NCBI GenBank assembly: GCA_947493885.1
Contig: CANLTE010000007.1
Location: 1-64,000 of the forward strand
Reading direction: 5' to 3'
Length of the DNA stretch: 64,000 nt
DNA from: an uncultured Maribacter sp.
Lineage (GTDB): Bacteria > Bacteroidota > Bacteroidia > Flavobacteriales > Flavobacteriaceae
This document shows, piece by piece, positions 43,478 through 52,018 of the stretch (position 1 is its first letter; every line of letters starts with the position of its first letter). The notes beneath the pieces were generated by a model. It was given only the letters and a program-made list of their open reading frames with translations. It searched no databases and was not told where the DNA came from. The translations under genes and the position numbers were made by a program.

Positions 43478-44785
43478 TTATACTCTCACAATTTTAGCAC
43501 CAATGGCTTGTAAACGTTCATCTATATTTTCATAACCACGATCTATTTGCTCTATATTATGTATGGTAGATTCCCCTTTTGCAGACAAAGCAGCAATTAA
43601 CAAAGAAACACCTGCTCTAATATCTGGAGAAACCATAGTTGTTGCCTTCAAGGTAGATTTAAAATCATGACCTATTACAGTTGCTCTATGTGGATCGCAA
43701 AGAATAATTTTTGCCCCCATATCTATTAACTTATCTACAAAGAATAAACGGCTTTCAAACATTTTTTGATGTATAAGAACCTCCCCTCTTGCCTGTGAAG
43801 CAACCACCAAAATAATACTTAAAATATCTGGAGTAAGTCCTGGCCAAGGAGCATCTGCAATAGTTAGGATGGAACCGTCTATGAAATTTTGAATTTCATA
43901 ACCATCTTTATGGCAGGGAATATAAATATCGTCACCTTTCTTTTCAACAGTGATACCTAGTTTTCGGAACGTAGTAGGTATTTGACCTAAATCTTTCCAG
44001 CTAACATTTTTAATCGTAAGCTCGCTTTTTGTCATTGCAGCAAGGCCTATCCAGCTGCCTATCTCAATCATATCTGGTAACATTGTATGCTCTGTACCTG
44101 CAAGAGTTTCAACCCCTTCAATAACCAACATATTAGAACCAATACCAGAAATTTTTGCTCCCATACGTACCAACATTTTACACAATTGTTGTAAGTAAGG
44201 TTCACAAGCCGCATTATATATTGTGGTCTCACCTTCTGCCAAAACTGCAGCCATAAGAATGTTTGCAGTACCAGTAACCGAAGCCTCATCAAGCAACATA
44301 TAGGTCCCTTTTAACTTTTTAGCTTCAACACCATAAAAATGTTCTTCCTTATTATATCTAAATTTTGCCCCAAGATTTATAAAACCTTCAAAATGCGTGT
44401 CTAATCTTCTACGCCCAATTTTATCACCTCCTGGTTTAGGAATATATCCCTTTCCAAAACGTGCTAATAATGGTCCAACAAGCATAATTGAGCCTCTAAG
44501 GCCTCTACCATCCTGTTTAAACTGATCAGATTGCAAATACTCCAGATTTACATCATCTGCTTTAAAGGTATACGTGCCTTTTCCTCTTTTTTGAATTTTA
44601 ACCCCTAAATCTTCTAACAGTGCTATAAGCTTGTTAACATCAACAATATCAGGTATGTTATTAATTGTAACTTTTTCAGCAGTTAATAAAACTGCACATA
44701 AAATTTGTAAGGCTTCATTTTTTGCCCCTTGAGGTGTTATTTCACCCGATAATTGGTGACCACCTTCAATTTTAAATGTTCCCAT
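43478..44785 (-). CDS. murA: UDP-N-acetylglucosamine 1-carboxyvinyltransferase
   Basis: Transfers enolpyruvate from PEP to UDP-GlcNAc, the first committed step of peptidoglycan synthesis. The 435-residue EPSP-synthase-fold protein has Lys22-Asn23 in QGAKNEALQ, the active loop KPGGDKIGRRRLD and the C-terminal block DIRAGVSLLIAAL. The loop residue equivalent to E. coli Cys115 is Asp121, the change known to make MurA insensitive to fosfomycin. It lies 18 bp downstream of the DUF4290 gene and is probably co-transcribed. Confidence 0.95.
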   Translation of the reverse strand: MGTFKIEGGHQLSGEITPQGAKNEALQILCAVLLTAEKVTINNIPDIVDVNKLIALLEDLGVKIQKRGKGTYTFKADDVNLEYLQSDQFKQDGRGLRGSIMLVGPLLARFGKGYIPKPGGDKIGRRRLDTHFEGFINLGAKFRYNKEEHFYGVEAKKLKGTYMLLDEASVTGTANILMAAVLAEGETTIYNAACEPYLQQLCKMLVRMGAKISGIGSNMLVIEGVETLAGTEHTMLPDMIEIGSWIGLAAMTKSELTIKNVSWKDLGQIPTTFRKLGITVEKKGDDIYIPCHKDGYEIQNFIDGSILTIADAPWPGLTPDILSIILVVASQARGEVLIHQKMFESRLFFVDKLIDMGAKIILCDPHRATVIGHDFKSTLKATTMVSPDIRAGVSLLIAALSAKGESTIHNIEQIDRGYENIDERLQAIGAKIVRV

Positions 44786-44803
44786 CTAGTTTTTTGAAGA
44801 AGA

Positions 44804-45454
44804 TTAATAGCGTTTTTTACCGCGATTATTATTGCGTTGATTCTTTTTATTTGTAGTCCTTGGATTCTTAGCTACTCTGTTTTTTAAGAATTGACCACTA
44901 TCCGTAAGGTTTTCTCCATCAGCAGCAAGATCTATTCTACCATCACTCAATTCATATAAATGATTAAAAATAGCTTTATCGTCTACAGTGTCTTTATTCC
45001 AATTTAAGTAGCATTTTTTCATATGATTTGCAATAGCATATTCTAAACCACTACGCTTATCACCTTTTTCCCACTGTACCGCAACATCAATCATTCTTTT
45101 AATATTGTTCCCGTAAAAACGATATTTAGGATAATTTTGAGGGTAAGGCAGCGGATCTGGTCTTTGTTGTAAAACTTCTTTAGAAGTTATTGGAAACGGA
45201 GACTCAACATCTAATTTAAAATCAGACATTATAAATAGCTGATCCCACAATTTATGCTGAAAATCGGGTACATCGCGTAAATGAGGTTGTAAATTACCCA
45301 TTACACTTATAATTGCCTTAGCAATTTTATTTCTTTCTTCTGCATCTTCTAACGAAACTGCATAATCAACCATTTTTTGAAAATGACGACCATATTCTGG
45401 AATAATAAGCTGAGGACGCTCAGTATTGTACTCTAAGTTTTCTACTAAATTCAA
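44804..45454 (-). CDS. DUF4290 family protein
   Basis: A 216-residue cytosolic protein typical of Bacteroidota, starting with LEYNTERPQLIIPEYGRHFQKMVDYAV near residues 7-33. It is mostly helical and ends in a strongly basic tail (TNKKNQRNNNRGKKRY), suggesting contact with nucleic acid or acidic surfaces. No biochemical role is known to me. It is often coupled to murA, as here, so a link to cell-wall synthesis or growth is plausible but unproven. Confidence 0.85.
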   Translation of the reverse strand: MNLVENLEYNTERPQLIIPEYGRHFQKMVDYAVSLEDAEERNKIAKAIISVMGNLQPHLRDVPDFQHKLWDQLFIMSDFKLDVESPFPITSKEVLQQRPDPLPYPQNYPKYRFYGNNIKRMIDVAVQWEKGDKRSGLEYAIANHMKKCYLNWNKDTVDDKAIFNHLYELSDGRIDLAADGENLTDSGQFLKNRVAKNPRTTNKKNQRNNNRGKKRY

Positions 45455-45541
45455 ATTGAAAAATTTATCTTAAAAATTATATAATAGAGAAGTATTATAT
45501 TAACGACTGCAAAATAATAAAATTATACTGCAAATACTATT

Positions 45542-45829
45542 TTACAACGATATTACACCTTTTACCTTGCCTACCTCTTTATATTTTTCGATAACTGCAT
45601 CCGGATTTTTCATATTCACAGTTATAGACATACTGGTGTATTTTCCGTTTTTAGATTTTTTAGAATTGATAACCGCTCCTGTATTATCAAAAATCTTGTT
45701 TATTTTCTCTGAGTTATCTGAATCTGTGAGTACTATAAATTTATACAAATAGTTTGACGGCCATTTTGAAGTCTCGGTCAATTGTTCTTTTAATCGAGAA
45801 TAAAACTCTTCAGATTTTTTAGTGCTCAT
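45542..45829 (-). CDS. DUF493 family protein
   Basis: A 95-residue protein of the YbeD-like DUF493 family, with an alpha/beta ferredoxin-type fold (SNYLYKFIVLTDSDN, KYTSMSITVNMKNPDAVIEKYKEV). A longer frame from 45868 exists, but a minus-strand -7 box (TATATTTG, 45846-45853) lies inside that extension and the ATG at 45829 gives the family length. Role unknown. It is divergent from the P-loop gene. Confidence 0.85.
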   Translation of the reverse strand: MSTKKSEEFYSRLKEQLTETSKWPSNYLYKFIVLTDSDNSEKINKIFDNTGAVINSKKSKNGKYTSMSITVNMKNPDAVIEKYKEVGKVKGVISL

Positions 45830-45845
45830 TGGGTAACATTTTGTG

Positions 45846-45853
45846 CAAATATA
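45846..45853 (-). promoter_or_regulatory. -7 box for DUF493 that decides its start
   Basis: Minus strand TATATTTG matches TAnnTTTG, 16 bp before the ATG at 45829. It would be inside the coding region if the upstream ATG were used. Confidence 0.5.
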
Positions 45854-45891
45854 ATGGTAAAGCTTCAATTTTTTAATCCTAAGGGTTTCAT

Positions 45892-45899
45892 TACTTTTG
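45892..45899 (+). promoter_or_regulatory. Possible -7 box for the P-loop/recQ/fmt operon
   Basis: TACTTTTG matches TAnnTTTG and lies 13 bp before the TTG start at 45913, implying a nearly leaderless transcript. The -33 element is weak. Confidence 0.4.
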
Positions 45900-45912
45900 T
45901 TTACTTAAATAG

Positions 45913-46482
45913 TTGAATTTGATTGCTCAAAAAATTGTTATAACTGGTGGTCCAGGCACAGGAAAAACATCAATAATTAATGCCTTAGAGCAGGATGGTT
46001 TTTTTTGTTTTCATGAGGTCATTAGAACAATGACACTGGAAGCGAAAAAAGATACAAATCCTAGTTCTCAGGTTTCCAATCCTTTGGCTTTTGCTCATGA
46101 CCCTTTTTTGTTCAATAAGAAATTACTTGAAGCTAGAATACAACAGCATATTAATGGAGAAAATATAAAAAAAAATGTACTCTTTTATGACCGCGGCGTC
46201 CCTGATGTTTTAGCTTACATGGATTACTTTAAGCAGAAATACACCAAAGTATTTATTGACTCTTGCAAAACACATAGATATCAAAAAATTTTTATTCTTC
46301 CTCCATGGGAGGAAATCTACATTTCGGACAATGAACGTTTAGAAAGTTTTGATGAGTCTAAAGAAATTCATAATCATTTAGAAAGTACCTATAAATTGTA
46401 TGGTTACAACGTAATTTTTGTACCATTAGGTAGTGTTGAAGAACGAAAAAACTTTATCCTGAACCAAATCAAAAAAAGATAG
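45913..46482 (+). CDS. P-loop ATPase, NadR/TTD14-like
   Basis: A 189-residue P-loop protein. Walker A GGPGTGKTS is at residues 13-21, followed by the kinase-like blocks FYDRGVPDVLAYMDYF near 95-110 and IFILPPWEEIYISDNERLESFDES near 130-153, which match the AAA_28 (NadR/TTD14-like) group. It may be a small-molecule kinase or GTPase-like protein; the substrate is unknown. The start is TTG at 45913. The stop overlaps the GTG of recQ by one base. Confidence 0.8.
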   Translation: MNLIAQKIVITGGPGTGKTSIINALEQDGFFCFHEVIRTMTLEAKKDTNPSSQVSNPLAFAHDPFLFNKKLLEARIQQHINGENIKKNVLFYDRGVPDVLAYMDYFKQKYTKVFIDSCKTHRYQKIFILPPWEEIYISDNERLESFDESKEIHNHLESTYKLYGYNVIFVPLGSVEERKNFILNQIKKR

Positions 46483-48377
46483 TGCTTAAAAGTCCAAAAG
46501 ATGTATTAGCTAAATATTGGGGGTTTCCTGACTTTAGGGGTTCTCAAGAACAGATTATTAATGCTGTATTAGATGGTACTGATGTTGTTGCCCTTTTACC
46601 TACGGGCGGAGGAAAATCCATTTGCTTTCAGATTCCTGCTCTAATTAATGACGGTATTTGCGTTGTTGTATCTCCACTTATTGCTTTAATACAAAATCAA
46701 GTAGATACCTTGAATCAAAAAGGAATTAAAGCTATAGGGTTAACTGGAGGAAAATCATTTGAAGAGGTAAACAATTTGCTTGATAATTGTTTGTACGGAA
46801 ACTATAAGTTTTTATACATATCACCAGAGCGGCTTCAGCAAGACCTTATAAAGGATAGACTGTTACAAATGAAGATAAATTTGTTTGTAATAGACGAGGC
46901 TCATTGTATTTCGCAATGGGGACACGACTTTAGGCCTGCCTATTTAGCATGTTCTCAATTAAGAACATTAGTTTCTCATGTTCCAATCATCGCACTTACT
47001 GCAACGGCGACAAAAAATGTAGTCATGGATATTGGTGAAATTTTAAATCTTTCTAATTCGTTAACTATTAAGGATTCTTTTTATAGAAAAAATTTGGCTT
47101 TTAAAGTATTGGAAGATGAGGATAAAAACCATCAATTAAAAAGACTACTCTCTAATTCCAAACATAGTAGTATTGTATACGTAAGAAATAGAAAATCGGC
47201 AGAATCACTTGCAAAACTAATTTCCGCATCAAATTGTACAGCTACTTTTTTCCACGGAGGAATTCCTCAAAAAGAAAAAAAAGAAAAGCTACAAAAATGG
47301 TTAGAAAACAAGGTACAGGTAATGGTTGCTACCAATGCGTTTGGTATGGGCATAGATAAGCCAGATGTTAAATTGGTTATTCATTACCAAATTCCGGATT
47401 GTATTGAAAACTATTTTCAAGAAGCTGGTAGAGCAGGCAGAGATGGGCAATACGCTGAGGCAATTTTAATTACCAATAAAGCTGATGAAACTAAACTTAA
47501 AAGACAATTTTTAAGTGTCTTACCCGATATTTCTTTCTTAAAAACAGTATACAACAAACTCAATAATTATTTTCAAATATCATACGGAGAAGGGCATAAC
47601 ACAAAGCATCAATTAAACTTTAACGAATTCTGCAGCGTCTATAAATTCAACCATTTGCTTGCCTATAACGCATTCAAAATTTTAGACCAAAATTCTGTAA
47701 TTGCTTTAAGTGAAGCTTATTTTACCAAAACTACAGTACAATTTATTACATCAAAAAATGTATTGATTGAATACCTTAAAAACAATCAATACCTAAGTAA
47801 TATTATACAAACCATTTTAAGAACTTATGGAGGTATTTTTGAGTTTGAAACTAAAATAAATACATATCTAGTTGCTAAAAAAGCAGAGGTAAATGAAAAA
47901 AATGTTATTTCAGCTTTAGAACAGCTTCAAGAGCACAGCATTGTTAACTATCAAGGAAAACATAGTGATCTTGAAATTACTTTTCTTGTACCAAGAGAAG
48001 ACGATATTACAATTAACTTTTTTGCTAAGAAAGTTAAAGAACAACACAACATAAAAATAGATAACGTAAACAAAATGCTATCTTTTATAAATTCTAAAAA
48101 TGTTTGTAGAAATATTCAACTATTAAACTATTTTGGAGAACTAAAAAAAGAAGCTTGTGGAATTTGTGATGTCTGTTTATCTCAAAAACAAGAAAATCCG
48201 AAAATTTCTACAATAATTATTGAAATAAGGGAGCTTTTAAAGAAAAGAAGTTATACTTCAAGAGAATTAATTTCTATACTAAAACATAATCAAGCTTTAG
48301 TATTGGGCGCTTTAAAAGAAATGCTTGAGAATAAGATTATTGAAATCAACACAAAAAACGAATACACACTTAGTTGA
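46482..48377 (+). CDS. recQ: RecQ-type ATP-dependent DNA helicase
   Basis: A 631-residue superfamily 2 3'-5' helicase for DNA repair. Motif I is LLPTGGGKSICFQ near residues 38-50, motif II DEAHCISQWGHDFRPAYL, motif III ALTATATKNV and motif VI QEAGRAGRDGQ. The zinc-binding RQC part is visible as CRNIQLLNYFGE and CGICDVC near 545-570. A C-terminal HRDC domain is not evident, as in other short Bacteroidota RecQ proteins. The start is GTG, overlapping the previous stop; fmt begins 2 bp after its stop. Confidence 0.92.
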   Translation: MLKSPKDVLAKYWGFPDFRGSQEQIINAVLDGTDVVALLPTGGGKSICFQIPALINDGICVVVSPLIALIQNQVDTLNQKGIKAIGLTGGKSFEEVNNLLDNCLYGNYKFLYISPERLQQDLIKDRLLQMKINLFVIDEAHCISQWGHDFRPAYLACSQLRTLVSHVPIIALTATATKNVVMDIGEILNLSNSLTIKDSFYRKNLAFKVLEDEDKNHQLKRLLSNSKHSSIVYVRNRKSAESLAKLISASNCTATFFHGGIPQKEKKEKLQKWLENKVQVMVATNAFGMGIDKPDVKLVIHYQIPDCIENYFQEAGRAGRDGQYAEAILITNKADETKLKRQFLSVLPDISFLKTVYNKLNNYFQISYGEGHNTKHQLNFNEFCSVYKFNHLLAYNAFKILDQNSVIALSEAYFTKTTVQFITSKNVLIEYLKNNQYLSNIIQTILRTYGGIFEFETKINTYLVAKKAEVNEKNVISALEQLQEHSIVNYQGKHSDLEITFLVPREDDITINFFAKKVKEQHNIKIDNVNKMLSFINSKNVCRNIQLLNYFGELKKEACGICDVCLSQKQENPKISTIIIEIRELLKKRSYTSRELISILKHNQALVLGALKEMLENKIIEINTKNEYTLS

Positions 48378-48379
48378 AA

Positions 48380-49327
48380 ATGAAAGAAATTAAGATAGTT
48401 TTTATGGGGACACCTGACTTTGCTGTAACTATATTAGATAGTATCGCAAAGTCTAATTTTAATGTAGTTGGTGTAATTACTGCACCCGACAAACCAGCTG
48501 GAAGAGGGCGGAAAATTAACGAGTCTGCCGTAAAAAAATATGCGGTGGCAAATAATTTAAACATTTTGCAACCAACAAATTTAAAGGATGAAGCATTTTT
48601 ATCTGAGCTTAAAGCACTAGATGCTAACCTACAAATTGTAGTTGCATTTAGAATGTTACCTAAAGTTGTTTGGAGTATGCCAAAACTGGGAACGTTTAAT
48701 TTACATGCCTCTTTACTCCCACAATACAGAGGTGCTGCCCCAATTAATTGGGCAATTATAAATGGAGAAAAAGAAACAGGGGTTACCACCTTTTTTATAG
48801 ATGATAAAATTGATACTGGGGAAATTATATTACAGAAAAAATGTGACATTAATGATACGGAATCTGCTGGAGAATTACATGATAAATTAATGTATCTGGG
48901 AGCGGATTTGGTTATTGAAACTGTTAAACATATACAAAGCGATACCATTAAAACTACAAAACAACCAGATTCTACTACACTAAAGTCGGCTTACAAAATT
49001 CATAAATCCACCTGTCAAATTAATTGGGCAGATTCCATTGACAATATTTATAACCATATTAGAGGACTTAGTCCTTACCCAGGAGCTTGGACAACATTAA
49101 AAAATGATATAGATGAAATTTCTTTAAAAATATTTAAGGTAAATAAACTTATAGAAGATCATAATTTCAAGACTGGAGAAATCATAAGCACAAAAAAGGA
49201 AATGAAAGTTGCCGTTGTTGGCGGGTATATTTTATTGGAAGAAATTCAGCTTCCAGGAAAACGAAAAATGAAAACTGTTGATGTATTAAATGGTCTAAAT
49301 ATAGAAAAAAATCATTATGTCTCCTAA
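48380..49327 (+). CDS. fmt: Methionyl-tRNA formyltransferase
   Basis: Formylates the initiator methionyl-tRNA using 10-formyl-tetrahydrofolate. About 315 residues: KIVFMGTPDFAV at the start, GRGRKINESAVKKYA near 40-55, the catalytic Asn-His-Asp region in FNLHASLLPQYRGAAPINWAIINGEKETGVT near 105-135 and the C-terminal OB-like domain (IRGLSPYPGAWT). A TTG at 48374 is in frame, but ATG at 48380 is likelier. Co-transcribed with recQ. Confidence 0.95.
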   Translation: MKEIKIVFMGTPDFAVTILDSIAKSNFNVVGVITAPDKPAGRGRKINESAVKKYAVANNLNILQPTNLKDEAFLSELKALDANLQIVVAFRMLPKVVWSMPKLGTFNLHASLLPQYRGAAPINWAIINGEKETGVTTFFIDDKIDTGEIILQKKCDINDTESAGELHDKLMYLGADLVIETVKHIQSDTIKTTKQPDSTTLKSAYKIHKSTCQINWADSIDNIYNHIRGLSPYPGAWTTLKNDIDEISLKIFKVNKLIEDHNFKTGEIISTKKEMKVAVVGGYILLEEIQLPGKRKMKTVDVLNGLNIEKNHYVS

Positions 49328-49410
49328 AGCCCCGCTACCATTGGGCTGCCAGAAATGTAAATAATGCCCTACTTTATTAACAAACAGCATTAGTTATCAA
49401 CAAAAACAGC

Positions 49411-49446
49411 GATTTCCCCCCAATTTACTTGCGTTGGTGGGAAATC
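49411..49446. promoter_or_regulatory. Inverted repeat over the HU promoter
   Basis: GATTTCCC at 49411-49418 and GGGAAATC at 49439-49446 are perfect 8-bp inverted arms 20 bp apart that enclose the -33 element (49429-49431). This could be a binding site or a hairpin that modulates HU expression. Confidence 0.45.
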
Positions 49447-49458
49447 CATATAAATTTG
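49429..49458 (+). promoter_or_regulatory. Promoter of the HU gene
   Basis: TTG at 49429-49431, 19-bp spacer and TAAATTTG at 49451-49458 match the Bacteroidota consensus. The start lies 45 bp downstream. Confidence 0.65.
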
Positions 49459-49503
49459 TTGAAGGATTAAAATTATTTTAACAACAATTAATTTAATTAC
49501 ATT

Positions 49504-49776
49504 ATGAACAAAACAGAATTAATCGATGCTATGGCAGCCGACGCTGGCATCACAAAAGCAGCAGCTAAAAAATCATTAGAGTCTTTCTTAGGTAACGTAG
49601 AAGGTTCACTTAAAAAAGGAGATAGAGTTTCTCTAGTTGGTTTTGGATCATGGTCTGTTTCTAAAAGAAACGCGAGAGAAGGAAGAAACCCTTCAACTGG
49701 AAAAACTATCCAGATTGCAGCAAAAAATGTTGTAAAGTTTAAAGCAGGTGCTGATTTAGGTAAAGCTGTAAACTAG
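49504..49776 (+). CDS. HU family DNA-binding protein
   Basis: A 90-residue nucleoid protein that bends DNA as a dimer. It starts MNKTELIDAMAADAGITKAAAKKSLESFL and carries the arm motif GRNPSTGKTIQIAAKNVVKFKAG near residues 58-80. It shows full family length. It has its own promoter and a strong terminator, as expected for an abundant protein. Confidence 0.95.
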   Translation: MNKTELIDAMAADAGITKAAAKKSLESFLGNVEGSLKKGDRVSLVGFGSWSVSKRNAREGRNPSTGKTIQIAAKNVVKFKAGADLGKAVN

Positions 49777-49797
49777 TAAAAAATATTTATTTAGTTT

Positions 49798-49825
49798 AAA
49801 AAGCGCTTCATATGAAGCGCTTTTT
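49798..49825 (+). terminator. Strong terminator after HU
   Basis: AAAAAGCGCTTCA pairs perfectly with TGAAGCGCTTTTT around a TA centre, followed by more T. Confidence 0.9.
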
Positions 49826-49888
49826 TTATTACCCATTCTTTTCTTTTTATTATAAATGTCTTATTTTAGAGAATAAAGCCACAATTAA

Positions 49889-50449
49889 ATGGAAAATTTA
49901 TCACCAGAAAAAGGAAAGCTTTTAATTGCTGAACCGTCTTTGACAGGTGATGTTTCGTTCAATAGATCTGTTGTTTTACTTGCAGAACATAATAATGAAG
50001 GTTCTGTCGGTTTTATTCTTAATAAACCCTTAGAATACCTCATAAGCGATTTGGTTAAAGAAATTAATCTTCCTTTTCAAGTATATAACGGAGGGCCTGT
50101 AGAGCAAGATAATTTATACTTTATTCATAAAGTTCCAGATTTAATAACAAATAGTATCGAGATATCAGATGGAATTTTTTGGGGTGGCGATTTTGAAAAA
50201 ACCGTTGATTTAATAAACAATGAGACTATTTCGGAACACGATATTCGATTTTTTCTTGGGTACTCTGGTTGGGCTTCGCTACAATTAGATGAGGAATTGT
50301 CTTCCAACTCATGGGTTATTGTTAAAAACGAGTATGAAAGTAATATCATTCAAAAGTCCACAGTTGCATTTTGGAAAGAAAAAATGATTGAACTTGGAGG
50401 GAATTACCTTCTATGGTCAAATGCTCCCGAAAATCCGAGTTTAAATTAA
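49889..50449 (+). CDS. YqgE/AlgH family protein
   Basis: A 186-residue protein. Family blocks: GKLLIAEPSLTGDVSFNRSVVLLAEHNNEGSVGFILNKPL at residues 9-48, YNGGPVEQDNLYFIH near 68-82 and FLGYSGWASLQLDEEL near 118-133. The biochemical role is not settled; in Pseudomonas AlgH was linked to alginate control. It is convergent with the aminotransferase gene, and the last four bases overlap its stop. Confidence 0.9.
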   Translation: MENLSPEKGKLLIAEPSLTGDVSFNRSVVLLAEHNNEGSVGFILNKPLEYLISDLVKEINLPFQVYNGGPVEQDNLYFIHKVPDLITNSIEISDGIFWGGDFEKTVDLINNETISEHDIRFFLGYSGWASLQLDEELSSNSWVIVKNEYESNIIQKSTVAFWKEKMIELGGNYLLWSNAPENPSLN

Positions 50450-51306
50450 TTACCTTTTGACTGCTCTATACGCACGGCCATATTTAACTTTCCAATTAAA
50501 TCTTTAGCTAAGGTATTCTCAAATTGTTTTTTTCGGTATTTAGTGATGGATTGAATACCAATAACCGTATTCGTAATAAATAGTTCATCTGCTTTTTGCA
50601 AATCAAATGGAGAAATAGAAGTTTCTTCTAATTGATAACCTTCATGTTTTTTAAGGATTTCAATCAATTTTTTTCGAACAATACCATCTAAACATCCATC
50701 TGATAATGGTGGCGTTTTTACCGTATTATCCTTAACAAGAAAAATGTTTCCGTTTGTTGCTTCCACAATTTGTTTAGCGTTATTTATTAGTAAACAATTG
50801 ACATAATCGTTTTCTTTTGCATAAATGCTAGCCAAAACATTAACAAGTTTATTACTGGTTTTAAGTGTAGAAAGCATGTCACTATTAACCGTAAAATCTT
50901 TAAATAGTTCTACTTCATAAGCATTATCATTAGAAGTATAAAAGGGGGCGGCTAATTCTTTAGCCTCTATAGTATAAGAAACTTCTCTGGTTTCTGGCAT
51001 ATACAAGCCACCATCTTTTCTAAAAACCGTAAGTCTAACTCTGGATGGAGATTTTTCTAAATGATTAGCTGTGACCGTTTTTACAATTTCGTCCCTTAAA
51101 AATTCTAATGTAAAATTCATTGGAATTTCCATGCGTAAAATTCGCATTGAAGCCATTAATCGCAAATAATGATCTTCCCATAAAAAAACATCTCCATTTA
51201 TTACTCGAATAGTTTCAAATAATGCATCTCCATATCGTAACCCTCTGTTTTCTTGATTTAGAAAAAAAGAGTTTTTAGCTACTATATCTCCGTTAAAATT
51301 GACCAT
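50446..51306 (-). CDS. Class IV aminotransferase / aminodeoxychorismate lyase-like
   Basis: A 286-residue fold-type IV PLP enzyme. RGLRYGDALFETIRV near residues 18-33 and the likely PLP Lys in STLKTSNKLVNVLAS near 143-157 are visible, with EATNGNIFLVKDNTVKTPPLSDGCLDGIVR near 170-200. The family covers branched-chain aminotransferase (IlvE), D-amino-acid aminotransferase and aminodeoxychorismate lyase (PabC). The lone, short form favours PabC, which would tie with folE in folate synthesis, but this is not certain. Confidence 0.85.
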   Translation of the reverse strand: MVNFNGDIVAKNSFFLNQENRGLRYGDALFETIRVINGDVFLWEDHYLRLMASMRILRMEIPMNFTLEFLRDEIVKTVTANHLEKSPSRVRLTVFRKDGGLYMPETREVSYTIEAKELAAPFYTSNDNAYEVELFKDFTVNSDMLSTLKTSNKLVNVLASIYAKENDYVNCLLINNAKQIVEATNGNIFLVKDNTVKTPPLSDGCLDGIVRKKLIEILKKHEGYQLEETSISPFDLQKADELFITNTVIGIQSITKYRKKQFENTLAKDLIGKLNMAVRIEQSKGN

Positions 51307-51359
51307 AAAAAAAGCCTTAAAAAAATTAAGGCCAAATATACTATTAATATCAGGGATGA

Positions 51360-51743
51360 TTAATTAGAACCTATAATATGTTTTAAATCGGAAACTTGAT
51401 TTTCCCATAACATTTTAGCTTCATCTAATTCATCTTCTTCTGCAAAGTCAATAATAAATAATGAAACATCTTTTGTAATTTCATCAACTATTATACGCAT
51501 TTCAAAATAGCTATCATCATCATTCTCTGACCAAGCAAACTTTACAAAATCATCATTCTTTTTCTTTAAAAGTTTAGCTTCCTCCTCGGCTCCATCCCAT
51601 ATAAACGAAAAAATCTCTCCTCTTGAATTAACATTATCAGCAAACCATTCTGAAAGCCCAGAAGGTGTGGATAAATACTGATATAACAGTTGTGGTGACG
51701 CTTGTATTACAAACTCTATCTCAAATTTTATTTTATCACTCAT
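51360..51743 (-). CDS. START-like domain protein (AHSA1/SRPBCC group)
   Basis: A 127-residue protein with a START-like fold: FEIEFVIQASPQLLYQYLSTPSGLSEWFADNV near residues 6-37 and an acidic C-terminal half (DFAEEDELDEAKMLWENQVSDLKHII). A longer frame from 51836 exists, but the extension is rich in aromatic residues and looks non-coding; ATG at 51743 gives the family length. Function unknown. The protein is common in Bacteroidota and often next to the aminotransferase, as here (53-bp gap). Confidence 0.8.
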   Translation of the reverse strand: MSDKIKFEIEFVIQASPQLLYQYLSTPSGLSEWFADNVNSRGEIFSFIWDGAEEEAKLLKKKNDDFVKFAWSENDDDSYFEMRIIVDEITKDVSLFIIDFAEEDELDEAKMLWENQVSDLKHIIGSN

Positions 51744-51824
51744 TCTAAATTGTTTTCTATTGCCAATATATATATTTCTAAAAGATAAAAAAACAAAACA
51801 GATATAATATTTCCCTAAAGTAAT

Positions 51825-51856
51825 TTTGAAGATCAAAAAATTAAGCTATATATTTG
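51825..51856 (+). promoter_or_regulatory. Promoter of tRNA-Met
   Basis: TTTG at 51825-51828, 20-bp spacer and TATATTTG at 51849-51856. Complete consensus, 19 bp before the tRNA 5' end. Confidence 0.85.
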
Positions 51857-51875
51857 CAGCCGCTTACTGCGAAAT

Positions 51876-51949
51876 GGCGAGGTAGCTCAGTTGGTTAGAG
51901 CGTCGGATTCATAACCCGGAGGTCACGAGTTCAACTCTCGTTCTCGCTA
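51876..51949 (+). tRNA. tRNA-Met (CAT), elongator type
   Basis: A 74-nt cloverleaf: acceptor GGCGAGG with TCTCGCT (two G-T pairs), D-stem GCTC/GAGC, anticodon loop TTCATAA with anticodon CAT, T-arm ACGAG-TTCAACT-CTCGT and discriminator A. It lacks the GGG/CCC anticodon stem of the initiator, so it is elongator Met; a lysidine-modified Ile tRNA is a less likely option. Positions 31 and 39 are A and C, an unpaired closing pair. No CCA is encoded. Confidence 0.92.
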
Positions 51950-52018
51950 CAAAATAAACCCGTGGTTATTAGCAACATACTGCTTATTTACTATGGGTTT
52001 ATTAATTTTCAACTACTG

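Noticed and set aside
45830-45868. Longer N-terminus for DUF493
   Set aside because: A -7 promoter box falls inside the extension and the family length is met from 45829.
48370-48948. 192-codon open frame on the minus strand
   Set aside because: It lies entirely over fmt, whose motifs are unmistakable; the antisense product has no recognisable domain and is a codon-composition shadow.
51744-51836. Longer N-terminus for the START-like protein
   Set aside because: The extension is rich in aromatic and basic residues, unlike the family; MSDKIKFE at 51743 is the natural start.
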